Source: JANNSX01 sp041397825 (GTDB lineage Bacteria; Pseudomonadota; Alphaproteobacteria; Rhizobiales; Hyphomicrobiaceae). From it: a stretch of 64,000 bases of DNA. Numbering within the stretch: the first letter of the stretch is position 1; every line of letters begins with the position of its first letter. The stretch lies in assembly GCA_041397825.1 (NCBI GenBank), contig JAWKVX010000002.1:1-64000 (forward strand). Direction: 5' to 3'. The notes under the pieces are model-generated. The model saw only the letters and a program-made list of their open reading frames with translations. It made no database searches and was not told the DNA's origin. Shown in pieces: positions 1 to 7,473 of this stretch. The position numbers were made by a program, and so were the translations under genes.

Positions 1-52
1 GGCGAGTGCCGAGGGCGACAGTGTTGCGCTCGCCTGGTGGCGGCTGGAATAG
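1..52 (+). CDS. Possible C-terminal tail of a gene entering from the left
   Basis: One frame is open from base 2 to a TAG at 50-52 and reads ASAEGDSVALAWWRLE, a plausible protein C-terminus. It would converge on the monooxygenase gene that ends at 59. Only 16 codons are visible, so the product cannot be named and the open frame may be chance in GC-rich DNA. Confidence 0.3.
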   Translation, partial: ASAEGDSVALAWWRLE

Positions 53-58
53 CCCGCC

Positions 59-1303
59 TCAGTCGAGAATTCCCGGCCGGCGATTGAGCGCGTCGATGGT
101 AAATCCGGCCACTCGTTTGTAGGCAGTGGCCACGCTTTCAAGATCGTCTCTGGCAAGTACGTCCTCGACATTGGCGAAACCATCGGGTGCCCGCTCCTCG
201 ACGAGCTGCATGACCTGCTCCGGGCCGTTCCTGCGATTTGCGAGCACGATGGCAGAGGTCGCCGGCCGCCTATCGGCTTCGTAGGCGAGAAGTGCCTCGG
301 GAGTTTCGCCGCGAGCCCTGATCTCACGTGCCAGCACCCTGGCATCGAGGATGGCCTGGGACGCACCGTTCGAGCCGATGGGATACATGGAATGGGCGGC
401 ATCGCCGAGCAGTGTGACGCGACTCTCGGTCCAGCGTGGCAGCGGATCGCGATCGACCATCGGGTACTCGTAGCATGCCGCAGCCCCCTGAATGACAGCA
501 GGCACGTCAAGCCAGTCGAATTGCCAGTCCTCGAAGGCCGGCAAAAACTCTTCGAGCCGGCCCGGCCGGTTCCAGTCCTCGCGCCGCCAGGTATGATCGG
601 GCGCGAACTTGAGCTCGGCGACCCAATTGAGGAGAGGTGGCGCACCGGAAGCCGCAATCGGGTAGCAGACGAATTTCTGCCGCTCGTGGCCGGCCATGAT
701 CATCGTGCGGCCATCGAGAAACTGAAGGCCACTCGTGACGCCCCGCCAGAGGATGGCCCCATTCCAGATCGGCGGACCCTCGCCGGGATAGAGGCGTCTT
801 CGCACAGCCGAATGAATACCGTCCGCGCCGATCAGGAGCGAACCTCTATGTTCCTCAATCCGCCCATTCTCACGCATCTGCACGCGCGCGGTGACGCCCG
901 TGTCATCTGCTTGCCAGGAATCGACCGTCGCACCGGGCATGATGGCATCGGCCCCGATGCGCCTGCGAACGGCCTCGATGAGGATCGACTGCAGAACGCC
1001 GCGATGGATGGAGATCTGTGGCCAGCGATAGCCGGCGAGCCGACCGCGCGGCTCCTCCCAGATCGGCTGGCCCCGCTTGGAATAGTAGGCCAGCTTTCCC
1101 GTGTGCACACCGGCCGTGGTGAGCTCGTTCTCCAGGCCGAGATCGAACAGCTCGCGCATGGCGTGCGGTAGAATGTTGAGTCCGACGCCGAGCGGCTCGA
1201 TTTTTCGCACGGTTTCGAGAAGGCGAACCCTCGCGCCGATCTGATGCAGGCTGAGCGCCGCCGTCAAACCACCGATGCCGGCACCGGCGATGAGAATGGT
1301 CAT
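59..1303 (-). CDS. FAD-dependent monooxygenase (aromatic-ring hydroxylase type)
   Basis: A 414-residue flavoprotein of the group A monooxygenase family, which uses NAD(P)H and O2 to hydroxylate mostly aromatic substrates. The N-terminus carries the dinucleotide fold GAGIGGLTAALSL. The mid-protein GADGIHSAVR matches the DG motif, and LLGDAAHSMYPIGSNGASQA near residue 300 matches the GD motif that contacts the FAD ribose. Length is normal. I chose the ATG at 1301-1303 because it sits directly before the nucleotide-binding fold; the frame stays open to 1390, but that extension runs through a palindromic repeat and looks untranslated. It resembles 3-hydroxybenzoate 6-hydroxylase or PhzS-like proteins, but the substrate cannot be told. 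The gene upstream on the same strand encodes a binding protein, so a shared uptake/oxidation role is possible but unproven. Confidence 0.85.
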   Translation of the reverse strand: MTILIAGAGIGGLTAALSLHQIGARVRLLETVRKIEPLGVGLNILPHAMRELFDLGLENELTTAGVHTGKLAYYSKRGQPIWEEPRGRLAGYRWPQISIHRGVLQSILIEAVRRRIGADAIMPGATVDSWQADDTGVTARVQMRENGRIEEHRGSLLIGADGIHSAVRRRLYPGEGPPIWNGAILWRGVTSGLQFLDGRTMIMAGHERQKFVCYPIAASGAPPLLNWVAELKFAPDHTWRREDWNRPGRLEEFLPAFEDWQFDWLDVPAVIQGAAACYEYPMVDRDPLPRWTESRVTLLGDAAHSMYPIGSNGASQAILDARVLAREIRARGETPEALLAYEADRRPATSAIVLANRRNGPEQVMQLVEERAPDGFANVEDVLARDDLESVATAYKRVAGFTIDALNRRPGILD

Positions 1304-1318
1304 GTGGTACGGGTCTTT

Positions 1319-1390
1319 GGGGCGACCGGCGGTCGCCCCTCCTGGTGGTGTGGCCAGAAGATCGACAGGGGGCAACCGCCGGTCGCCCAA
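1319..1390. repeat. Pair of inverted REP-like palindromes
   Basis: At 1319-1339 the arms GGGGCGACCG and CGGTCGCCCC flank a single G. At about 1369-1388 the same element recurs in opposite orientation with one mismatch (GGGCAACCG / CGGTCGCCC). The two lie about 30 bases apart between the monooxygenase and binding-protein genes, the layout of a REP doublet. As RNA each folds into a tight hairpin and could also attenuate transcription. Confidence 0.6.
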
Positions 1391-1428
1391 ACGATGCGAT
1401 CAATCTGCATCTCGTGGGCGAATTTGGT

Positions 1429-2424
1429 CTACATCTTCGCCTTGTCCGTCACGGCGTGCGTGAACGCACCTTCCGGCGTTTTCGTGATCACCGGATCCGA
1501 GCCGCCCTTGAGGAGCGTATCGACGGTCCGCTGATAGGCGGCCTCGTCGAGCGATCCGTCGGAGCCTTCTGTCAACTTGTTGATCTCGCCCATCATTCTC
1601 TTTTGATGTGCCTCGGTCTGGGCGCCGGTGGCATCGTTCTCGAGCACGATCATGGCCGCCTCGTCCGAATTGGCGCGGGCATAGTCCCAGCCCTTCATCG
1701 AGGCCTTCACGAACCTAGCCATCTTGTCGACGAAGGCCTCGTCCTTGAGTTTGTCCTCGAGGACGTAGAGGCCATCTTCGAGCGTCGCCACGCCCTGATC
1801 CTCGTATTTGAAGACCACGAGGTCCTCGGGCTTCAGACCGGCGTCGATGACCTGCCAGTACTCGTTGTAGGTCATGGTCGAGATGCAGTCGGCCTGCTTC
1901 TGGATCAGCGGATCGACGTTGAAGCCCTGTTTGACCACGGTCACGCCGTCGGCGCCGCCCTGGGTCGGAATGCCGAGCTGGCTCATCCACGAGAGGAACG
2001 GATACTCGTTGCCGAAGAACCAGACGCCGAGCGTCTTGCCCTTGAAGTCGGCGGGCTGCGTGATCCCGGTCTCCTTGCGGCAGGTCAGCATCATGCCCGA
2101 GCGCTTGAACGGCTGGGCGATATTGACGAGGGCCACGCCTTTCTCGCGCGATGCCAGGGCCGAAGGCATCCAGTCGATGATCACGTCAGCGCCGCCACCG
2201 GCAATCACCTGTGGGGGGGCGATATCGGGTCCGCCCGGCTTGATCTCCACGTCGAGGCCGGCCTCGTCGTAGAAGCCCTTGGCCTTGGCGACGTAGTAGC
2301 CGGCGAACTGGGCTTGTGTCACCCATTTGAGCTGGAGCGTCACCTTGTCGGCGGCGGAGGCCGCCGTCGTCATCAGGCCGAGCGCAAGCGTGCCTGTTGC
2401 CAGCAGAAGAGTTCTCGATTTCAT
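1429..2424 (-). CDS. NMT1/THI5-like ABC transporter substrate-binding protein
   Basis: A 331-residue periplasmic binding protein. It begins with a Sec signal peptide (MKSRTLLLATGTLALGLMTT, cleavage after ASAA) followed by LKWVTQAQFAGYYVAKAKGF, the opening typical of the THI5/NMT1 and SsuA-like family that binds thiamine precursors, riboflavin-like compounds or related aromatics. GGPDIAPPQVIAGGGADVII and FFGNEYPFLSW fit the ligand-binding half of RibY/ThiY-type members. I chose the ATG at 2424 over a GTG at 2427 because AAGGGAGG lies five bases before it. No permease or ATPase gene is adjacent, which is odd for this class. Its ligand is unknown; the downstream monooxygenase may hint at an aromatic one. 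Confidence 0.8.
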   Translation of the reverse strand: MKSRTLLLATGTLALGLMTTAASAADKVTLQLKWVTQAQFAGYYVAKAKGFYDEAGLDVEIKPGGPDIAPPQVIAGGGADVIIDWMPSALASREKGVALVNIAQPFKRSGMMLTCRKETGITQPADFKGKTLGVWFFGNEYPFLSWMSQLGIPTQGGADGVTVVKQGFNVDPLIQKQADCISTMTYNEYWQVIDAGLKPEDLVVFKYEDQGVATLEDGLYVLEDKLKDEAFVDKMARFVKASMKGWDYARANSDEAAMIVLENDATGAQTEAHQKRMMGEINKLTEGSDGSLDEAAYQRTVDTLLKGGSDPVITKTPEGAFTHAVTDKAKM

Positions 2425-2739
2425 CACTACCTCCCTTGGGACGGTCGGGACAGGCCCATCCGTATACTGGCGCCTGTCCGTCTCGGACTATCTCTGCCAT
2501 GAAATCCATCCGGCGGCGAGGGGCGATGCCCCACCAGGAGAAAGGATGCCGTTCGTTGTGACGTCGACGGTGCAAGAGTCTGGGGGACGCGGAAGACCTT
2601 CGGCGGGCTCCTCTCAGTCTTGTCCGACGGGTGATGAAGACCCCGCCCGGACCACGGCGACCGCCGCGCGGATTGCCGACCGCGAGCCCCAGACCGGCAG
2701 ATCGCAGCTCGGCATGGGGCCGCCGGTCGAGACGGCCGA
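2425..2739. other. Intergenic region upstream of the binding-protein gene
   Basis: 315 bases with no convincing reading frame. A small hairpin (GGGGC GAT GCCCC) lies at 2520-2532. I looked for TPP and FMN riboswitch cores on the minus strand, given the THI5-like gene downstream, and recognised neither. It presumably holds that gene's promoter. Confidence 0.4.
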
Positions 2740-3660
2740 TCACCGTTTTCGCAAGGTCAGTCTCTGCAGCAGGCCGGCGTCACGCTTTGCCATCTTGGTG
2801 TCGTAGGCTTCGCTCGAGAGCGGTCCATGCATGGCCTCGTCCAGCTTCTCGCCGAACGCCTTGTCGAATGGGAAGCTCGGATACAGATCGTCGGCGATGT
2901 TCTTCAGCGTCTCGGCATAGGTCGTGAGCAGCTGGGCAAAGCCCCTCCGCGTCGTCATCTGGAACGTCTCGAACGGACCGATCACCGACCAGCGATGAGC
3001 CAAGCCGTCGCGCACGGCGATATCGACGTCTTCGGGCGTGCAGACGCCTTGAGCCACGAGATGCCACGCCTCTCGCACGACGGCCATCTGCAGCCGGTTC
3101 ATGACGAAGCCTTTGCGCTCGACCCTCATGACGAGCGGGGCCTGGCCGCAGGCGGCCATGAAAGCTCTGGCCTTCTCGATCGTGTCGGGCCTTGTCTCCG
3201 GGCTCGGGCACAATTCGACGGCCGGCACCAGATGCGGCGGGTTGAGCGGGTGCGCCACGAGCATGCGGCCCGACCCCTTGTGGCCTGTCATGAACTCGGA
3301 GGGTGGGATCTCCGAGGTCGAGCTGGCGATGAGGGCGGTGGCCGGTGCCGCTGTGTCGAGGCTCGCGAGCAACTCGCGCTTCAGAGCACGGTTCTCGGTC
3401 GCGCTCTCCTGAACGTAGTCCGCATCCCTGACCGCGTCATCGAGGCTCGTTGCAACCCTGATCCTGAGGCGCGCCGCCGCCGGATCGCGGACGATGCCGG
3501 CCTTGCCGAGTTCCGCCATCGCTCGATCGATGTAGGACAGCCCGCCGGCCCGTCCCTCCGGCGAGGGATCGTAGACGCGAACCGTATCCGCATGCCGGGC
3601 GAAGGCGACTGCCCAGGAGCTGCCGATCAAGCCCATTCCAATGCAGGCCGCTACTGTCAT
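2740..3660 (-). CDS. 3-hydroxyacyl-CoA dehydrogenase family, lambda-crystallin/carnitine dehydrogenase-like
   Basis: A 306-residue NAD-dependent dehydrogenase with the two-domain 3-hydroxyacyl-CoA dehydrogenase architecture. GMGLIGSSWAVAFARHA at the N-terminus is the NAD-binding loop. HPLNPPHLVPAVELCP holds the catalytic His region and FVMNRLQMAVVREAWHLV starts the helical C-terminal domain. Length fits stand-alone lambda-crystallin, L-gulonate or L-carnitine dehydrogenases rather than a beta-oxidation fusion. The ATG at 3658-3660 is preceded by AGGAG. It is divergent, across 140 bases, from a beta-oxidation-like pair, which suggests co-regulation in acid catabolism, but the hydroxy-acid substrate is not visible. 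Confidence 0.85.
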   Translation of the reverse strand: MTVAACIGMGLIGSSWAVAFARHADTVRVYDPSPEGRAGGLSYIDRAMAELGKAGIVRDPAAARLRIRVATSLDDAVRDADYVQESATENRALKRELLASLDTAAPATALIASSTSEIPPSEFMTGHKGSGRMLVAHPLNPPHLVPAVELCPSPETRPDTIEKARAFMAACGQAPLVMRVERKGFVMNRLQMAVVREAWHLVAQGVCTPEDVDIAVRDGLAHRWSVIGPFETFQMTTRRGFAQLLTTYAETLKNIADDLYPSFPFDKAFGEKLDEAMHGPLSSEAYDTKMAKRDAGLLQRLTLRKR

Positions 3661-3800
3661 TCCCGGTCTCCTATCGATGTCTTCAACTGCTCAGACGTCC
3701 TTGCCGCGCAGAAGCTGAGGCAGGACGACGCGCGAATAGACCTCGCGCTGGCCCTGACGCTCTCATACACTGCGCCGGCAAGCTCAACACGAGGTTCAAC

Positions 3801-5912
3801 GTGCCTGGCGCCGAATATTCTTTCACCGACGGCATCGCCGTCATCACCATCGACAACCCCCCCGTGAACGCCATGAGCCCTGGCGTTCCGGATGCCATCG
3901 TCGCTGGCTTGCGTCGGGCGAATGCCGATCCGGCCGTCATTGCCATCGTGATCCGTGGCGCCGGACACGGCGGCATCGCCGGAGCCGACATCCGCATGTT
4001 CGGCAAACCCTGGCCCGACGGAAAGGCGACGTTGAGGGACGTCATCACCGCCATCGAGGCGAGCGGCAAGCCCGTCGTTGCAGCACTTCGCTCTCAGACT
4101 TTGGGCGGCGGTCTCGAGATTGCCCTCAGCTGTCACTACCGAGTCGCCGCACCCGATGCGGCTGTCGGCCAGCCCGAGGTCAAGCTCGGTTTTCCGCCGG
4201 GGGCGGGCGGCACACAGCGCTTGCCGAGGCTTACGGGCATCGAGGCAGCGCTCGCCATGATCGTGGGTGGCAATCCGGTTCCGGCTGGGAAGGCCAAAGA
4301 GCTCGGTATCCTCGATGCCGTGATCGAGGGTGATCTCCTCGCCGGTGCCGTCACCTTTGCCGCGTCGAGGATCGCCGGCGGCGGGCCGCATCCGCTCGCC
4401 CGGGACAAGACGATCGAGATGCGGGACCGGGCCTGGTTCGATGCGAGGCGCGCGGAGATCGCCAAAAAGGCGCGCGGCCAGCATGCCGCCCTCGCCTGCG
4501 TCGACTGCATCGAGGCGGCCGTCAACTTGCCCTTCGACCAGGGCATCGCACGCGAGCGCGAAATCTTCGAAGTCTCGATGCGGTCGGCCGAGTCGAAGGC
4601 CCTCCGGCATGTTTTCTTTGCCGAGCGTGCGGCTTCCAAGGTGCCGGGGCTCGCCAAGGACACGCGCGCCTTGCCGATCTCAAGCGCGGCGGTGATCGGT
4701 TCCGGAACGATGGGCTCCGGCATCACCATGTGCTTCGCCGATGCGGGCATCGACGTATCGATCCTCGATGCCAATCCGGCGCAGCTCGAGCGAGGTCTCG
4801 CGAACATACGCAAGAATTACGAGGCCATGGCGGCCAAGGGCAGGATCACCACCGCCGATGTCGGGGCGCGCCTGGGCCGCATCCGGTCGGTGACGAGCTA
4901 CGGCGCGCTGAAGGACGCCGACATCATCATCGAGGCGGTCTTCGAGGAGATGCCCATCAAGAAGCAGGTGTTTGCCGAGCTCGATCGGGTGGCCAAGTCT
5001 TCGGCGATCCTGGCCTCGAACACGTCCTATCTCGATGTCGACGAGATCGCGGCCACCATGCCCGGCCGGACTGGCAAGGTGCTCGGCCTGCACTTCTTTT
5101 CGCCGGCCAATGTGATGCGGCTGCTCGAGGTCGTGAAGACCAGGACTGTGTCAGCTGAGACGCTGGCCACGGTGCTGGCACTCGGCAAGCGGCTCCGGAA
5201 ACTGCCGATTGTCGCGGGCGTTTGCCATGGCTTCATCGGCAATCGGATGCTGTCCGGGTATCTGCGGGAGGCCGAGTTTCTCCTCGAGGAGGGCGCGTCG
5301 CCCGCCGAGGTGGACAAGGCCATCACGGATTTCGGTCTGCCAATGGGGCCGTTCGCCATGAAGGATCTCGCCGGCCTCGACATCGGCTACCGGAACCGGA
5401 AGGCCTTTGCGCATCGGCGCGATCCCGACAAGCGCGTGTCCAGCGTCGACGATCGCCTCAACGAGCTCGGTCGGCTCGGTCAGAAGACCGGCGCCGGCTA
5501 TTACCGCTACGAGCCGGGCAGCCGCACACCCATTCCCGACGCCGTCGTCGATCAAGTGATCGCCGACGCCGCGGCTGCCGCCGGCATCACGCGTCGCAGG
5601 ATCGATGCCTCCGAGATCGTCGCCCGCTGCCTCTATCCGCTCGTCAACGAGGGCGCGCGCGTTCTCGAGGAAGGCATTGCTGTCCGCGCCAGCGACATCG
5701 ATCTCGTCTGGATCAACGGCTACGGCTTCCCGGCCTGGCGGGGCGGGCCGATGCATTGGGCCGATTCGACCGGTCTCGGCGCGATCCTCGACGGTATCAA
5801 AGAGCTCGCCAAGGCTCATGACTATTGGGAACCGGCGCCGCTGCTCGAGCGGCTTGTGCGCGAAGGCAAGACATTTTCCGATCTCGATTCCAAGGAGACA
5901 GCCAATGCGTGA
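3801..5912 (+). CDS. Fused enoyl-CoA hydratase / 3-hydroxyacyl-CoA dehydrogenase
   Basis: A 703-residue bifunctional beta-oxidation enzyme of the FadJ/FadB-alpha type. Residues 1-190 form a crotonase domain (AGADIRMFG oxyanion-hole region, then LGGGLEIALSCHYRVA and GFPPGAGGTQRLPRLTG). A linker leads to the Rossmann motif VIGSGTMGSGITMCFADAG near residue 295, then GLHFFSPANVMRLLEVVKT with the catalytic His and a duplicated C-terminal dehydrogenase domain. It hydrates trans-2-enoyl-CoA and oxidises the product with NAD. The start is a GTG at 3801 preceded by GAGG. Its stop overlaps the thiolase start by 8 bases, so the two are translationally coupled and complete one beta-oxidation spiral. No acyl-CoA dehydrogenase or ligase is nearby. 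Confidence 0.93.
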   Translation: MPGAEYSFTDGIAVITIDNPPVNAMSPGVPDAIVAGLRRANADPAVIAIVIRGAGHGGIAGADIRMFGKPWPDGKATLRDVITAIEASGKPVVAALRSQTLGGGLEIALSCHYRVAAPDAAVGQPEVKLGFPPGAGGTQRLPRLTGIEAALAMIVGGNPVPAGKAKELGILDAVIEGDLLAGAVTFAASRIAGGGPHPLARDKTIEMRDRAWFDARRAEIAKKARGQHAALACVDCIEAAVNLPFDQGIAREREIFEVSMRSAESKALRHVFFAERAASKVPGLAKDTRALPISSAAVIGSGTMGSGITMCFADAGIDVSILDANPAQLERGLANIRKNYEAMAAKGRITTADVGARLGRIRSVTSYGALKDADIIIEAVFEEMPIKKQVFAELDRVAKSSAILASNTSYLDVDEIAATMPGRTGKVLGLHFFSPANVMRLLEVVKTRTVSAETLATVLALGKRLRKLPIVAGVCHGFIGNRMLSGYLREAEFLLEEGASPAEVDKAITDFGLPMGPFAMKDLAGLDIGYRNRKAFAHRRDPDKRVSSVDDRLNELGRLGQKTGAGYYRYEPGSRTPIPDAVVDQVIADAAAAAGITRRRIDASEIVARCLYPLVNEGARVLEEGIAVRASDIDLVWINGYGFPAWRGGPMHWADSTGLGAILDGIKELAKAHDYWEPAPLLERLVREGKTFSDLDSKETANA

Positions 5913-7086
5913 GGCCGTCATCGTCTCGACCGCGCGGACACCGATCGGACGCGCATTCAAAGGTGCGTTCAATCGGACTCATGGCGCAACGATGATGGGA
6001 CATGTCATCGAGCATGCGGTGGCTCGCGCCCGGCTCGATCCGTCCGAGGTCGAGGATGTGGTCGTCGGCTGCGGCTATCCCGAGGCGGCAACCGGCTTCA
6101 ACATTGCCCGGCAGGCGGCCCTCCGGGCAGGCCTGCCCGTGACGACGGCAGGCACGACCATCAATCGGTTCTGCTCGTCCGGCCTGCAGGCGATCAGCGT
6201 CGCCGCCGAGCGGATCGTTGCCGGCGGGGTACCGGTTATGGTCGCGGGTGGTGTTGAGCAGATCAGCCTCGTCGCCCGGTCCGCCAACCAGTCCAACCGT
6301 GACGAGCCCTGGCTCGCCGCGCACGTGCCGACGCTGCACATGCCGATGATCGATACGGCCGAGGTGGTGGCGAAGCGCTATGGCGTCAGCCGCGAGGCGC
6401 AGGACGCCTACTCGCTCGTCTCACAGCAGCGCACCGCCGCCGCCCAGGTGGCCGGCCGCTTCGATGCCGAGATCGTGCCGCTCCCGGCGGAGAAGGAGGT
6501 CGAGGACAAGGCGACGGGCGAGAAGCGGCTCGAGCAGGCGACGCTGACGAGGGACGAGGGCAACAGGCCCGACACGTCGGCTGCGGGCCTCGCCAAGCTC
6601 GAACCCGTGCGCGGATCGGGTTTCACCATCACCGCCGGCAATGCATCGCAACTGTCGGACGGCGCATCGGCCTGCGTCCTGATGGAACGTAAGCTCGCGG
6701 AGAGCCGAGGCCTTGACATTCTAGGCGTCTATCGCGGCATGGCGGTCGCCGGATGCGAGCCCGACGAGATGGGGATCGGACCCGTCTTTGCGGTGCCACG
6801 GCTCTTGGAGCGGCAAGGTCTCAAAGTCCAAGACATCGATCTTTGGGAGCTCAACGAGGCTTTCGCAGTCCAGGTCATCTACTGCCGCGACCGGCTCGGG
6901 ATTCCGATGGAACGCCTCAATGTCGACGGCGGATCGATCTCGATCGGCCACCCGTTCGGCATGAGCGGCTCGCGCATGACAGGCCATGCCCTGATCGAAG
7001 GCCGCCGGCGCCGCGCCCGATACGCGGTCGTCACGATGTGCATCGGCGGGGGACAGGGTATGGCAGGGCTGTTCGAGATCGGCTGA
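5905..7086 (+). CDS. Acetyl-CoA acyltransferase (thiolase)
   Basis: A 393-residue thiolase, the usual family length. The nucleophilic Cys lies in INRFCSSGLQAISVAAERI near residue 88. The catalytic His is in GGSISIGHPFGMSGSRM and the second Cys in MCIGGGQGMAGLFE near the C-terminus, so the active site is complete. It cleaves 3-ketoacyl-CoA to acetyl-CoA and a shortened acyl-CoA. The ATG at 5905 lies inside the last codons of the hydratase/dehydrogenase gene, with AAGGAG of that gene serving as ribosome-binding site. This gives FadJ-FadI style coupling. Biosynthetic (acetoacetyl-CoA) use cannot be excluded, but the context favours degradation. Confidence 0.93.
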   Translation: MREAVIVSTARTPIGRAFKGAFNRTHGATMMGHVIEHAVARARLDPSEVEDVVVGCGYPEAATGFNIARQAALRAGLPVTTAGTTINRFCSSGLQAISVAAERIVAGGVPVMVAGGVEQISLVARSANQSNRDEPWLAAHVPTLHMPMIDTAEVVAKRYGVSREAQDAYSLVSQQRTAAAQVAGRFDAEIVPLPAEKEVEDKATGEKRLEQATLTRDEGNRPDTSAAGLAKLEPVRGSGFTITAGNASQLSDGASACVLMERKLAESRGLDILGVYRGMAVAGCEPDEMGIGPVFAVPRLLERQGLKVQDIDLWELNEAFAVQVIYCRDRLGIPMERLNVDGGSISIGHPFGMSGSRMTGHALIEGRRRRARYAVVTMCIGGGQGMAGLFEIG

Positions 7087-7473
7087 GCCCGGCTCCCAAG
7101 TTATTATTATTACTACACGGCATTCGGGCCTTCGGCTCCAGAGCAGGCGAGCGGGCGTACAGTGAAATCACGCACGGGGGAAATAGTTTTTCAATAATTT
7201 CAAGGAGTTGCGGATCCGTTCTCCGTGGACCGGGCTACCACTTTCGCATTAATCAGATTTTAATTCTTGTATTTGGCGAAAATTTTCCACAGGTTATCAA
7301 CGGTTCGGAAACTGTTTGGTGCCGCTGCGGGCTCGCACGGTTTTGTCCGGCGAGGGCCCCGATCCGTTAGAACCTGACAATCCCCGCCACTCCAGCGGCA
7401 GCGAACAGACCAGTTTTCCCGAGCACCGAACCTGCGGTGCCAGTGCTGTGTCTCTGTTGCGTGGAGTAGCGTT
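7087..7473. promoter_or_regulatory. AT-rich intergenic region upstream of the giant RTX gene
   Basis: 387 bases without a gene, clearly more AT-rich than the surroundings (TTATTATTATTACTAC near 7101, AATAGTTTTTCAATAATTTC near 7182, TTAATCAGATTTTAATTC near 7250). AT-rich DNA before a large surface adhesin gene often binds nucleoid proteins and carries a regulated promoter. I could not fix -10/-35 boxes with confidence. The adhesin's GTG at 7474 has GGAG upstream at about 7462. Confidence 0.4.

Noticed and set aside
2425..2739. TPP or FMN riboswitch before the THI5-like binding protein
   Set aside because: No CUGAGA/ACCUGA-type or RFN core on the minus strand.
7288..7310. TTTTCCACA and a nearby GTTATCAAC considered as DnaA boxes / origin
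   Set aside because: Isolated near-matches, no cluster, no dnaA, gyrB or hemE next to it.
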